A stretch of DNA of 64,000 nt from Cristatella mucedo (lineage: Eukaryota > Bryozoa > Phylactolaemata > Cristatellidae): assembly GCA_009760855.2 (NCBI GenBank), contig WPIO01000069.1, positions 1,670,001-1,734,000 on the forward strand. The letters are read 5' to 3'. The notes beneath the pieces are model-generated. The model was not told the DNA's origin, searched no databases, and was given only the letters and a program-made list of their open reading frames with translations. This document shows, in pieces, positions 1-10,804 of this stretch; position 1 is the first letter of the stretch; each line of letters begins with the position of its first letter. The translations under genes were made by a program, and so were the position numbers.

Positions 1-785
1 CGATAGGGAGAATCGATGGTAGGCCTGGCGCCGATAAAATAGCAGTTTACCCGACCAAATTAGGAGCCAGAATAGCCATGGGCCTACACCCATTGAATTT
101 TTGGCGACTGAGTGAAGCTTTTTCAAATTGGAAAGTATATTAGCAAATCGTTGATTGTCCTGGTAATCTATAGGATTATCTAAAGCCGAAAATAGAACTA
201 AAAAGCAGGTTTGAGGAACGATTTGCAGCAGACATTACACATTAGTTGTTCAAAATCCCAAAAGAGGCAACATTAAAACATTTAACAGCAATTAGACTAA
301 TGCAGCAGACTAGTCAATGAACGGGAAACTCTGAACCGAGCTTCTGAGAAAAAATAGGAAAACAGCGTAAAAATGAGCCCTGCTAAAAAGATATTTCATG
401 AGCTCATAACCAACGCTTATGCAGATATTCAAGTAAACAATTTCCTAAATATTAAAGGCCTTAAAGTTTATCTTATAAAAGGTTAAATTAAGAGTGGCTT
501 CAATCCAACTAGTTTTTATTGCAGACACTTTGCAAACAGCACAGCTGCAGGACGGGCAAGCACAACACGATGTCTAGAATAGAGTTATGTTAAAGGAATG
601 TTCACAACTAATTGACAAGGTTCTAATAACCTTGCAAATATGCCAATATAAAATGGCTACCAGTTTTGACGCTCCAACCAGTGCTCTTGAAACTGCTATG
701 ATAGTCTTGAGAAGCAGGTCGGCTACATCCAACGGCTTATCACAATGTTTTATCATGGACAATACAGTCCAGTGATAATATTGCT
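1..785 (-). repeat. Third copy of the upstream flank of the duplicated gene
   Basis: This stretch aligns by eye with 35,580-36,380 in the same orientation and with the reverse complement of about 47,150-48,150. Shared landmarks are a 'ggtaggcct' block near the start, 'tttcctaaatatt' near 440, the block near 540-570 with 'agcacaacac', and 'ttgacaagg' near 612. In the other two copies this sequence lies upstream of the three-exon gene, so the exons of this third copy, if they survive, would lie left of the window. No coding potential is clear; the short ORFs here are unsupported. Confidence 0.7.
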
Positions 786-944
786 TCGGCAGGGTATTAC
801 CTTGGTGAGGAATAGCTGATATGATAAGATTGCACTGTTATTGACAACGTTAGTTTCCCAAACGCTCTCTGCTATCAAGTTTAGAGACAGAAAACTAATA
901 ATGCCCGCGAAGAAAATGCAGAAAAATGAGGCACGACGCATGCT

Positions 945-1110
945 GGATGACTTCTCCCGGTGCTAGAAAGTGGCCTCGGGCGACTCCCAGGGCTGTGTGA
1001 ACCTCTGCAAAGTTTATCGGCGATACCTTCAGGTATTCTGCTGCCATCTTCGCTGTGACTATTTATGAGCTGTCCTCGGATATGCTACATAGAACAGGAC
1101 CTGCTCTGTA
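945..1110 (+). repeat. Repeat shared with the outer end of the left arm
   Basis: The segment matches the reverse complement of about 23,110-23,275. Both share 'ggcctcg', 'agggctgtgtg', 'ccttcaggt', 'ctgtcctcg', 'atatgctac' and 'aacaggacctgc' in the same order and spacing. With the repeat at 1-785 it shows that this corner of the window belongs to the same repeated genomic block as the large inverted duplication. No gene was recognised. Bases 786-944 hold nothing I can identify. Confidence 0.65.
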
Positions 1111-1129
1111 TAAGGTGTGATGAGCCCCG

Positions 1130-1255
1130 GTGACCATATGTCACCACACACCCGGCCATACCATAGGTCCCACCCCAGCCTAGCCGGTCACCGTTAAACT
1201 CATTAGAGTCGCCCGGTCCCAGCCAACCGAACCTAGCCTGGGTACATATGTCGGC
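1130..1255 (+). repeat. Dispersed repeat also present at 53.4 kb
   Basis: This block matches 53,400-53,510 on the same strand, with shared words 'cggccatacc', 'taggtcc', 'gcccggtcccagccaa' and 'acctagcctgggtaca'. It could be the 5' region of a retroelement, since its GC content is above that of its surroundings, but neither copy is followed by a recognisable ORF1. I do not assign it to a family. Confidence 0.6.
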
Positions 1256-1899
1256 CTCAGGGTGAGACACGTCCTCGTGTCTGCTCTAGCCCCACCACAG
1301 GTCGAGCCAAGCAGCCATCACAGAGGCTTCAACATGCTCAGTAGTGGCTGCCGAACAAGCCGTATCCTAAACGCTGTTACAAAACGTTGCGGTTACCAAA
1401 GTCAAGTTTTCACAAGCTTTGGTTACAAAAGTCATCACCCTGCACTACACAAGAATCACTTAGCTACAAAGTTCTCGCAGAAGATCCAGTTCAGGGAAGC
1501 CGTATGTTGCTGCTCCGGGTGCCGTACTGTCTCGTCGATGTCCTCTCTCGTGTCCTCAGCATGCGTCGGTTGAACTGCTTCGCAGATGAGCTTTGTTCAC
1601 TGCAAATCTTCAACTCTCCTTGCTGCACGATGTGATTGGAGTCAACGTGATCCTCCCCTACAACACAAAATGGACCAAGGACGCTGTCACTCTTAATGGC
1701 TCGCACAGCACAGCACATGAACAGTCCATCAATAACGAGTTGGCTTCCGATGGGGCTAGCTCATCTGGGAGTCCACAGGGCTGCTTTGGATCCTCTGGCA
1801 GCCGTCGTCGCTGGTTCTACTACTTGGCTTGATCGTTCAATGGCGATGATGCAGTTGGTATGTGGAAGTGGGTCGATGACAATCAGTAGCCTCCACCTG
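1256..1899. other. Unassigned sequence before the first retrotransposon
   Basis: About 640 bases with ordinary base composition and ORFs of up to about 100 codons in several frames. None matches a family I recognise, and no splice-site or paralogue support is seen. It could be an older, more decayed 5' part of the element that follows. Confidence 0.3.
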
Positions 1900-3942
1900 G
1901 AAACAATCCAAAAAATGCTGATGTTTACAAATAACCATCTCCTCAACCGTTCCCAGATTAACTCCTTACCTGATGATCCTTGTGATGATCTAGCAGATCG
2001 CTTCTCTCCATTCTTTGTGCAAAAGATAGACAAGATCAGAGAATCTATCCCTGCGATGACAACATTTACACTAGAATGCTGCTACCCGATTCCTGGCTGC
2101 ACCTCAATGTCAACATTTAAGCAGGTCACTAGTGATCTAGTCCTAAAGTTCATATCTCAATCAAAGGAGACGACAAGACCTCTGGACCCTATTCCAACAG
2201 CCCTGCTCCTATGTTGCATTGATCTGCTGCTGCCATGCGTAACTAACATCGTTAATGTGTCATTAGCCTCAAGTCATGTCCTAGCACCATTCAAAAAAGC
2301 TGTAGTCAGGCCACTTCTCAAGAATGCGACACTAGACCAAGAGAACTTAGGCAACTACCGCCCAATCTCTCTTCTACCATTCCTATCAAAGACACTGGAA
2401 AGGGTAGTGTCGGACTAGCTAAACTCATATATTGAAACCTCACACTTTGCTGGTAAGTTCATGTCTGGCTTTAGAGCTTATCCCTCTACAGAGTCAGTAT
2501 CGCTTAGGGGGTACTACGACCTACTTAGGAATGCAGACATGGGTAGAATGTCTCTGCTTGTTTTGCTCGATCTTTCGGCAGCTTTTGATACCATCGATCA
2601 CAAAGTTCTTCTACGGCGTCTCTAATCTCGCCTGGGCATCACTGGTTCTGCTTTGCAGTGGTTCAGGTCCTATCTCAGTGGGAGACCCCAGAGTATTGAC
2701 TTGAATGGACAAAGATCATCTGACGTACCTCTGAAATATGGAGTACCTCAGGGCTCCGTGCTAGGTCCGGTTCTTTTCATGGCTTATACTCTCCCTCTTG
2801 CTGATATGATTGCCAAGAACAGTCTAGGCTTTCACTTCAATGCAGATGACACTCAGTTGTACCTTTGCTGTGATCCCTCCCAGCCTTCGAGCATCTCAAA
2901 TTCTCTCAACTCACTTGCTGCATGCATTGATTACATCCACACATGGATGGCAGCAAATTTTGTAAAACTAAACGATGATAAAACTAACTTACTAGTTAAA
3001 GGCAAACCCAGTATAATTCACAAATTGGAAAGACTGAAGTTCAAAGTTGGCTCTTCCAGCATATCTCCAGTTGAATGAGCTCGAAATTTAGGTGTCATAT
3101 TCCAAAGCGACCTCTCGTTAAACGACCATATCATCTCCACAGTCGAATCTGCCAATTTTAAGCTACCCAACATTGCTAAAAGTCGGGCTTGTTTAGATAA
3201 GGATACCACGTCCAAGTTGGCCCATGCATTCGTGGAATCCCGTCTCGACTTCTGCAACTCACTGATTACTGGCCTACCAGCATGTGCGATCAGGCGATTG
3301 CAGCTGGTGCAAAACTCTGCAGCTAGGCTCGTCTGCCGTGAGCGTCGCAGTTGCCACATTACTCAGCTTCACGACGACCTTCACTGGCTACCAGTCAAGC
3401 TGCGGATTGACTTCAAGGTTTTGTCACTCACTTTTAGGTCCCTTCATTTATTGGCTCCAGCCTATTTCTCTGATATACTCCCCCATCAAGCCAAGCATCA
3501 TGCCACCCAGTTTTCGGAATCCAACAGTCTACCGATACCTAGTACAAACCTTTAATCCTTTGGAGACCGTGCATTTAGTTAATACGCTCCCAAAGCCTGG
3601 AACACCCTCCCGACCCGCGTCAGAACATCCCTTGACCTGACCACATTTAAAAAGAACTTAAAAACATGCCTATTTAGGTCAGCATTTAGTGTTCCCCTGT
3701 GATTCGTCCTTGATGTGCCTATGCGTGCTGACACTGAGCATGCTGCCACTAACCATATTTGCATGCTGACTCTGTCCAGGTTTCCTCTCACCATGTTATC
3801 CATTTTGTTTGTTTATCAAGCATGAATTTAGTCACCATTCAAATTCATTTCATTTTGCAGCAAATATAAAGCGCCTAGAGAGAGATTAAATTCTCCGAGG
3901 GCACTTTATCAAGTGCATTACCATTATTATTATTATTATTAT
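1900..3942 (+). mobile_element. Non-LTR retrotransposon, L2/CR1-like, family B copy 1
   Basis: A 5'-truncated reverse-transcriptase (RT) copy. Visible in order are the pre-RT linker, the RT block with the [18 protein letters not shown] motif near 2,355-2,408, LLDLSAAFDTIDHK near 2,560, [13 protein letters not shown] near 2,740, and the catalytic box, which reads FNADDTQLY instead of the expected FYADD. The C-terminal LDFCNSL and APKAWN blocks follow. Stops occur near 2,416 and 3,076 and there are several frame changes, so it cannot encode a protein. The 3' end has the family hairpin (3,871-3,903) and an (ATT)n tail at 3,921-3,942. It abuts the Polinton relic directly. Confidence 0.9.
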
Positions 3943-3954
3943 CCTCCAGAAGGC

Positions 3955-4028
3955 ACTTTAGTCATAGGTTCTTTATGTCCAGTATCTCCATCTTGTCCAA
4001 AATTAAAAGCTCTAACTCTTAACGACAT
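3955..4028 (-). pseudogene. Packaging ATPase, N-terminal stub (copy 1)
   Basis: The reading frame starts at an ATG complement at 4,028 and opens with MSLRVRAFNFGQDGDTGHKE. It closely parallels the start of the second copy at 11,376 (MSLKVLAFNFGHNIDTGH). It is cut off after about 25 codons by the tail of the family B element. The ATPase start is divergent from the zinc-ribbon gene at 4,050, exactly as in copy 2, with a 21-base gap. Assignment as ATPase rests on copy 2, whose downstream part is recognisable. Confidence 0.55.
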
Positions 4029-4049
4029 TTCTTCTATATCATAATAGAT

Positions 4050-4250
4050 ATGGAAATGTATTGTTTAAAGTGTAAAAAACAACCTGATACAATTCATGAA
4101 GAGTATGTTGAAGGAGATAGCACACAAGGAATTAGAGAATCGCTGAAATGCATTTGTACTAAATGCGATAGTTAGAAATCAAAAATTGTCAAACTGAGAA
4201 GTTCTACAATTGGTAAAGGAGTTCTATCTCATGGTAGAAGACTAGAATGA
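4050..4250 (+). pseudogene. Small zinc-ribbon protein, DUF5679-like (copy 1)
   Basis: The frame begins at an ATG at 4,050 and has two CxxC pairs (CLKC near residue 5 and CTKC near residue 37), the layout of the short DUF5679-type zinc ribbon found in Polintons and adintoviruses, where it has been likened to adenovirus core protein X. A TAG at 4,173-4,175 interrupts it. Beyond the stop the same frame continues with a basic segment containing GKGVLSHGRR, a motif repeated after copy 2. Divergent from the ATPase stub. Function in the virion is unproven. Confidence 0.55.
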
Positions 4251-4623
4251 GCCATTTGGAACATTCAATGATTGACCACTATTACGAAGTTTCAAGTGAA
4301 ATTCTCTCCCACCATAAAGTTTATCAATAAAAAGCGTCAATGTCGCTTCCTATTTTTCTATTTTGTTTCAATTGCTTCCAACTTAATTTCACTTGTAATC
4401 CAATGTCTTTAGATGCACTCTTTTCTATTTTATTTAGTCGAGTCTTTGTAATAGGAATATGATCAGTTCAAGAAATATCTTCATGATATAATCTTATTGC
4501 AATAGATTCTTTAGAATTATGTATTTGTTTTAGTTGATGATCAGATAGAGCAAGTTTTACTTCATGGTACGTAATTCTCTCTAAAATGAAATATTTTAAA
4601 GACTTAGAATACATTATATAGAA

Positions 4624-5177
4624 ATGTTAGTGGATGAAACTTGTGCTACTAAAATTGATGAGGTCTCTGCAGTGAGTGAACGTGTTATGGAATTATTAGA
4701 TTATAATGCAGTAACAGGGAAGTTTCTCTGGAGGGTGTAATTGGGGTGTAAGTGCAAGAGCAGGTAGTTAAGCAGGATCAGCACACAATGGATATAGAGT
4801 TATTAGTATTGATGGAGAACTATACAAAGATCACAGATTGGCCTGGCTCATTAAAAAAATGAAATGCTATTTTTCATATCGATTACATCAATTTAGATAA
4901 ATTAAATAATAGAATTAGTAATTTAAGACTTTGTAAACATTCTGAAGACACGAGAAATATATCTATAACTAAAAGAAATAAATCTGGATTTATTCAGATT
5001 TCTTGGAATAAAAATGCAAATAAATGTAAAGCTTAAATTGATGTGGAAAGATGTAAATATAATTTGGGATATTTCACTGATCCAGAGGAAGCAGCAAAAG
5101 CTAGAGACATGGAAGCTATTCGTTTGCATGAAAACTATGCACAACTTAATTTTAGTTATACACTTACGGAATATTAA
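4624..5177 (+). pseudogene. HNH endonuclease with C-terminal AP2 domain, broken
   Basis: Reading through stops (first at 4,738-4,740) and small frameshifts gives a chain typical of phage and large-virus HNH-AP2 endonucleases. An N-terminal LLDYNAVTGKFLWRV opens the fold, HRLAWLI (about 4,834-4,854) gives the first catalytic histidine region, and HIDYINLDKLNNRISNLR near 4,877-4,930 is the HNH core in slightly altered form. An AP2/ERF-type DNA-binding segment follows, with GFIQISWNK, LGYFTDPEEAAKA and a terminal AQLN. Such proteins cut DNA site-specifically and often spread as free-standing homing genes. The rates of stops and frameshifts match the neighbouring Polinton genes, so it decayed with them. 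No functional copy is present. Confidence 0.75.
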
Positions 5178-5179
5178 AA

Positions 5180-5625
5180 TAGTTAGATATACAGATTATT
5201 AGTTCTTGCATCTGTGTTTTAACTCATCTCTTAACCTTATTATCTCGTCATAAATCTCTTTGTGACTTGCTCGTCTAGAAAAAAATTTGCAAGAAGCATT
5301 GCACTATCTGCCTTATAGTCACAGGTTTTAGATACACCAACAGTCAAAGTTTCTACTTTTTTGTATATCTCTCTTTAGTTCTGGAGAATAATCAACTCAA
5401 GACACTTCCACAGGTTTCTTTCCCTGATTAAAGTAGTCCAATCTATTTTTTACTTCACTGTTCTGTACTTTTCCATTAAGATCAATATCAACACCTTTAT
5501 CTAAAAATTCTAACTATTTTGAATAACTCTAATAGCATTTCTCAATCTCACACTCTGCAGACTAAGAGCATTCATTCTTACTACGTGGGTGTTCAGAAGT
5601 GATGATTTTACGGTATGAATTGTAT
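5180..5625 (-). pseudogene. Unrecognised decayed coding stretch of the Polinton relic
   Basis: On the minus strand, pieces of protein-like sequence run over several frames, including VRLRNAIRVIQNS, then FLDKGVDIDLNGKVQNSEV near 5,500, and later DYKADSAMLLANFFLDEQV near 5,310. It lies just downstream of, and codirectional with, the hydrophobic-protein relic. Stops and frameshifts are frequent. I do not recognise the family; the position suggests a structural or accessory viral protein. Confidence 0.4.
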
Positions 5626-5645
5626 TATCACTTTTTTTTTATTAG

Positions 5646-6302
5646 ACCAGCAACAGAAACTGTTATTTAAACTGCAAGACCAACTGTTCCTATTACACTT
5701 GCAATTGAAGCGATAATTGCTGGAATTGCAGGCAATATTCCACCAGATCTCATTTCAAAAAAGTTCTTGTTTCAAGAGATTGGATCTAACTGCTCAGCAC
5801 TCCAAGAAATCTCTTTACCAAACATTTCACTTAAAAATCTACTTGGATCTAAAAACCAATCAGAGTTAGACTTTTCTGCTTCTAATAGTATTTCATTGAT
5901 TTAATAGCCAACCTCTAATGAAGCAGTAATTTTCATCAATCCTTCTTTTTTATCTGACATTGTTTCCAAAAACACTTGTCCATACTTACCAGAACTAATA
6001 TCATCTACAATTTCTTTAATAAACAAACCAAGATCAACTATGCCTGTAACACCTGATAGAAAACCTCCTAGAGCTTTAGTAAAACCTCCAATTACTGTAA
6101 ACGATTGTAATACTTTTGGAACTATCTCTGCTATTTTATTAGATGCTTTTAATGATAATTTCATTGCAATTTCTGGTGCTATTTTTGTAACTGTTTTTGA
6201 TCCTACTTTTGTTGCTGTTGTTATTCCTGATACTACTTCTTTAGCTGTACTAACTAATTCTTTTATGTTTTCAGCAACTCCTTTACCTTTTCTAGTTCTT
6301 CA
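5646..6302 (-). pseudogene. Hydrophobic protein of the Polinton relic
   Basis: About 200 codons, starting with a basic segment (RKGKGVAENIKELV), then an alanine- and valine-rich amphipathic stretch and a hydrophobic segment (FTVIGGFTKALGGFLSGVTG). A second hydrophobic stretch near the C-terminus contains ILPAIPAIIASIASVIG. An 87-codon open part survives at 5,901-6,164; a stop and a probable one-base shift near the start break the rest. It is divergent from the fibre-like gene at 6,316, with only a short shared promoter space. A membrane-active minor virion protein would fit the composition, but no family motif was recognised. Confidence 0.5.
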
Positions 6303-6315
6303 TTTATTATAAGTA

Positions 6316-6660
6316 ATGGAAAAAGTAAGAACAGGAAAAGGAAATGTTTATGCTGATCTTAATGAAAATAAGGATAGAGTAACTAATTTAGGTTTACCTG
6401 TTAATGATGGTGATGCCATAAGATTTGATTGTGTTCTTAGTACTAGCTTTGCTAACAGTGTTGCTACAAGTGTTACAGGACAGTCAGCAACAGTATCAAC
6501 TTTAAGTAATTTATTACCAAAAAAATATGCCATGATGACATTTCAATTGAATTTTAAGAATATTTATGATATATCAGGTAATTCTGCTGATGGGACTGTA
6601 TACTCAGATCTAAGACCTTATAAAGTAATAAACTATGGACTATTGAAAAGTATGACATAA
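6316..6660 (+). CDS. Fibre-like protein module 1
   Basis: An open frame of 114 codons from an ATG at 6,316. The N-terminus (DLNENKDRVTNLGLPVNDGDA) matches the recurring tail-fibre collar pattern in which N-x-x-N-L-G-x-P is followed by D-A and usually K-x-Y-V-D. The rest lacks known domains and may be an internally deleted fibre whose C-terminal beta-rich head is reduced. The same frame continues past the stop at 6,658 into the next module. Such repeats are known from phage fibres and from fibre-like genes of some Polintons. A role in host attachment is inferred, not shown. Confidence 0.5.
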   Translation: MEKVRTGKGNVYADLNENKDRVTNLGLPVNDGDAIRFDCVLSTSFANSVATSVTGQSATVSTLSNLLPKKYAMMTFQLNFKNIYDISGNSADGTVYSDLRPYKVINYGLLKSMT

Positions 6661-7118
6661 GTGTTTCAAGATAAAGCAATGTCAAGTATTGATATAGGAA
6701 ATAAGAATATTAAAAATTTAATGGATTCTGATATTGTAACAAAACAGTATGTTGATAGTACTAAACAAGTAGCATTTGGATATTTAGGTTTGAGTTCTAA
6801 TACTTATCCTAATATATTTTATCTTGATATGTTAAAACCTTAATATTACTGCTGATGAAAGTATAAGAAAGAAATTTCAACCTCAACACCTTACTTCTGG
6901 GGATATGCAAATAATTTCACAAGGCACAGAAAAACTTATTGCATATGCAACTTATCTTAGAACATTCTTAGCAGGAACATCACCTATCTTCAGTAGGATA
7001 TCTAATATTATGTATGCAACGGATAAAACTGATTCTTATGTAGAGTTTACAAGGGATAATACTTATAGTGTTATTGATACAATAGTTTTAATAATTAATA
7101 TTGATGGAACCTGTACTT
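6661..7118 (+). pseudogene. Fibre-like protein module 2, cut by a retrotransposon
   Basis: A likely ATG at 6,679 opens MSSIDIGNKNIKNL, then DIVTKQYVD, the same collar pattern as module 1. A stop at 6,841-6,843 and a one-base shift break the frame, which then continues from about 6,845 with a beta-rich head ending in SVIDTIVLIINIDG near 7,103. The 5'-truncated family B copy enters at about 7,119 and ends the gene. A head ending in a hydrophobic beta strand of the same kind recurs in modules 3 and 4, supporting tandem duplication. Confidence 0.55.
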
Positions 7119-7853
7119 AAAATTCGGGCTTGTTTAGATAAAGATACCACATCTAAGTTGGTCCGTGCATTCGTCACATCTCGTCTCGACTTCTGCAATT
7201 CACTGCTTACTGGCCTACCAGCAATGGCGATCAGGCGATTGCAGCTGGTGCAAAACTCGGCAGATAGACTTGTCTGCCGTGAGCATCGCAGTAGCCACAT
7301 TACTCCACTTCTCGCCGACCTGCACTGGCTACCAGTCAAGCAACGGATTGACTTCAAGGTTTTGTCGCTCACTTTTAGGTCCCTTCATTCTATGGCTCCA
7401 GCCTATCTGTCAGATATACTACCCCATCAGGCCAAGCATCGTACTACCCACTTTTCGAAATCCAACAGTCTAGAAATACCTCGTACAAACCTTAAATCCT
7501 TTGGAGACCGTGCATTTAGTTCATATGCTCCCAAAGCCTGGAACTCCCTCCCGACCTGCGTCAGAACATCCCCTGACCTGACCACATTTAGGACAGCATT
7601 TAGTGGGTCCTGTGATTGGTCCTTGATGTGCTTATGCGTGCTGACATTGTGCATGCTGCCACTAACCACATTTGCATGCTGACCCTGTGCATGTCACCAC
7701 TAATCATATTATTCATTTCGTTTGTTTTTCAAGTATGATTTTACTTACCATTCAATTGCATTTCACTTTACAGCAATTGTAAAGCGCCTAGAGATAGATT
7801 AAGTTCTCTGAGGGTGCTTTATCAAGTGAATTATTATTATTATCATTATGCAA
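7119..7853 (+). mobile_element. Family B non-LTR fragment, 5'-truncated (copy 2)
   Basis: The insertion contains only the last part of the RT protein, from KIRACLDKDTTSK through SRLDFCNSLLTGLP, HWLPVKQRID and APKAWNSLP, followed by the 3' UTR hairpin (near 7,788-7,822) and an ATT-rich tail. The 193-codon open frame at 7,101-7,682 is almost intact through the C-terminal block, so this is one of the younger copies. It sits inside a Polinton fibre-like gene, so it postdates that element. Confidence 0.9.
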
Positions 7854-7929
7854 TCGGTCAGTTTTCTGTTGCAAGTAGAATTACTTTTATTATTTTCTTG
7901 TTAGTATCGTATAGAAATGTTAGGTTATT

Positions 7930-8834
7930 GAAAAAAAGGAAAATGAGGTAGTTCAAAGAATTATGTTAGAAAGAGTGGTGATATACTTAGTGGTAATCAA
8001 AGTATAAATGGTAATCTCATAAAGAATTTACTTAAACAAATTTAGGTGATTCTTTTGATGCTGGAGATGCTGGAAACCGAAAGTATATCGATACAAATTT
8101 CGTTGCAAAGGTTTCTAGATCAACTACTTCTGTTTGAGATATTGATATGAAGAATCACAGGTTAGTTGATCTCTCTAATCTTGTTAATCATAGTGAAGCT
8201 GCAACAAAAGATTGTGCTGATACGAAGTTACCAATTACAGCAGGAACAATTATAGGAAATTTAGTTGTAAATGGTGGCATTAGAGCTACTATTTCATCTG
8301 TTGGTGATTCTGATTTTGATTATACTGCACCAAATAAAGGTTATATTGATGCAAACTTTCTTAATTTACATGAAGGAACTGTTAATGGAAATTATCAAAT
8401 GCAAAATAACTTCATTTGAATTACAAATGATCCTGTTAATCCTAATGATAGTGTTAATCTTGATTACCTAAATAGAATGACAAATGGAAATGTTGCAAAA
8501 ATAACATTTCATTTGTCTTTAGATTCAACACAGCGAACGATTGTATATGGAACAAATTATCAAAGAAGATTTAATCTTCCTAATAATGTATCTAATAATA
8601 TGTTCCTAGAAGATTATTTGTTTTTTCAACATCATACATAGCAGCAGATGGAACAATGAAAATGCCTATTCCTCTGCCATTAACAGGAATAAATCCCAAT
8701 TAGTCATTTCAATTATTTGGAAGTTTTGTTTATAATTTAGATCGAAAAATAGTAATGGATTTACAATTGCTTGCAGGCAAAACCTACCTAATGTAGGAAA
8801 TATAGTTTTAACTGTTTATATAGAATTATCCTAA
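7930..8834 (+). pseudogene. Fibre-like protein module 3
   Basis: Several collar repeats can be read with frame changes: GDAGNRKYIDTNF near 8,065, MKNHRLVDLSNLVNHSEA near 8,147, NKGYIDANF near 8,333 and ITNDPVNPNDSVNLDYLN near 8,420. A beta-rich head follows (KITFHLSLDSTQRT...) and the module ends with a strand like NIVLTVYIE near 8,803. An open frame of 90 codons survives at 8,147-8,419. The repeat layout is that of a trimeric tail-fibre shaft. Stops at 8,417 and 8,638 and others make it non-coding today. Confidence 0.55.
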
Positions 8835-8835
8835 A

Positions 8836-9640
8836 ATTGCTTTCTAGAAAAGAATTAGAAGTAAATGAAACATTGCATTTTGATTCAAACAGAATAAGAA
8901 ATGTTAGACAAACTGTAGATCTGTTAGAAACTGTTAATAAGCCGTTTGCTGATAATAGTTATGCAAAAAATAACTTAGATCAACATATAACTGGTAATTT
9001 ATCTGCAAACTCAAAAAAGTATGTGAATATTTCAAATCCTGTCAATGTAAATGATGTTGCAACAAAAAATATCTTGATAGAAAAGTAAATATGTATAAAC
9101 AAGATGAAGCATTAAATGGAAACATAAGTTTTGATAGATAATTAATGAATAGAAGAGGACCACAATTTGTTAATTATCAATTAACTGATTTATTTAGCAT
9201 TGAATATTTTCATTTTTATTTAAAATGTGGAAGCATACCGTACATTAAACAATATAATAATGGTGTTGGTTTTATTAGATATTCGATTAATTTAACTGTA
9301 AATAGTGTAAATAATATTAGTGCACTAACATAAGCATAGTCATCTTCTAGTTATGGGTCACAAATTTTAGCAAAACTATTAGATATAAACATAAAAAACC
9401 AATATACTCAAAGATGGTATTACAAATAAAGCATTATGATGCTGTTGTTTATAGAAGAATTAATATTATAAATTCTTCAACTAGATATATATAGAATACA
9501 TTCAAATTGTATATAATTTTTTGGTTTTTATTAAAAGATGATAATAGAACTAAAGTAAACTACAAAATTGTAGTTGCGCAAGTTGTCATAAATATAGATA
9601 AACTAAATGATGGTGATTACAGAATTTTAAAATTTAACAA
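8836..9640 (+). pseudogene. Fibre-like protein module 4
   Basis: An open stretch (8,837-9,088) starts with LSRKELEVNETLHFDSNRI and carries SNPVNVNDVATKN, again the collar pattern. After a shift, the frame continues with a 62-codon open part at 9,145-9,333 and then decays, ending in KIVVAQVVINIDKLNDGDY near 9,562-9,620. The order of collar then head matches modules 2 and 3. Four such modules in a row on one strand point to tandem duplication and divergence of a receptor-binding-type gene. Confidence 0.5.
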
Positions 9641-10010
9641 TAAAATGAATTGTTGGTTTTAATTCATCAACTCTACTTAATTTAACATCTTTTGATGTTG
9701 AGAGAGATAATATGTTGGTGTTAAGTGAATCTATATTTAATTTTACTATTATTAAAAACCAACATCGAAATCAGTTGCATTTATGGTTATAATAATATTT
9801 TAAACTATGATGCTAATATAACTCCAACTGATTAGGATTATATTCAGATTTTATTAGTAAATGGAGAAGAATATTCTTTATCATTATCAAGTTTACTTAG
9901 TGGAAGTAGAGAGAATTTATTAATTATCTTATGGAGTATAAACTAAATTTAAGGAGCAATCCTTTTACACAAATGACTGATCATATGTTTGATCTTTTTC
10001 CATTTTTATT
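9641..10010 (+). pseudogene. Unrecognised decayed plus-strand coding stretch
   Basis: Protein-like pieces include LTSFDVERDNMLVLSESIFN near 9,682 and ILLVNGEEYSLSLSSLLSGS near 9,848. The strand and position suggest a further head domain of the fibre cluster or a separate small gene. Stops and shifts break it throughout. No family recognised. Confidence 0.35.
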
Positions 10011-10019
10011 TGATTTTTA

Positions 10020-10800
10020 AGATCCTTCACACACATCTGATCTAACAAAAGCTACAATACCTGATCCTACAGTTTAAATCTTCCAATTCAGAGTCTCTTT
10101 ATTCAATTCTTCTGGTAGATCACAACTTTTCCTGCATTTATTTAGTTAGTTCTATATTTTAGAGTAAGCTTCAGACTAATTTTTGAGTACCTTTAGATAT
10201 ATTCTTTTGTTTTTTCATTAGGTGCATTGTAATTGCACCATTCATTATATTAGGAGATATTTTTTAATGTCTTAAGTTAATAAAAATAATAATAATAAGA
10301 ATGATGCAAGTTAAATTCTTCAACTGATATTTTAAAAGTTCTTGCAACATCTTGTGTTGAATTTCTTTCTATTACATTTTGTCCTTGATCTAATATGTTT
10401 TCATTTGTTCATTATTCTTTGTTAGATTTGGAAGTTTAGTTCTGATTTCGTTTTACCTTATAAATAACAATTTCTCCTGAATTATCTTTCAATTTTTATA
10501 TAGCATGGTCATTATTTTCATGTTCTACTTTACCTCTTGCAATCATTTCTGCTTCAAATATTTGTATTTTTGTCCATTATCAAGTATAGTAGCAACATGT
10601 ATCTCTTCTAAGTTTCTAAGTTTATTTTGTAAATCAGTTACTACTAGAACACTTCCTTTATAAGGTTAATATTTGCTTGAGTATATATTTCTAATAATCA
10701 TTCTTATCTACAATTAGAAATAGTTATTAAATGTTAACCTGAACTATCAAATCACAAAAGTCTTCCTTTTGATTCAGTTTTCGTGAAATCAATGACACAA
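10020..10800 (-). pseudogene. Unrecognised decayed minus-strand coding stretch
   Basis: Downstream of the ATPase relic on the same strand, reading over frames gives LQNKLRNLEEIHVATILDNG near 10,640, then a stretch ending GEIVIYKVKRN near 10,455, and QDVARTFKISVEEF near 10,330. Spacing and strand suggest one or two genes that followed the ATPase. I cannot assign a family. Confidence 0.35.
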
Positions 10801-10804
10801 TATC

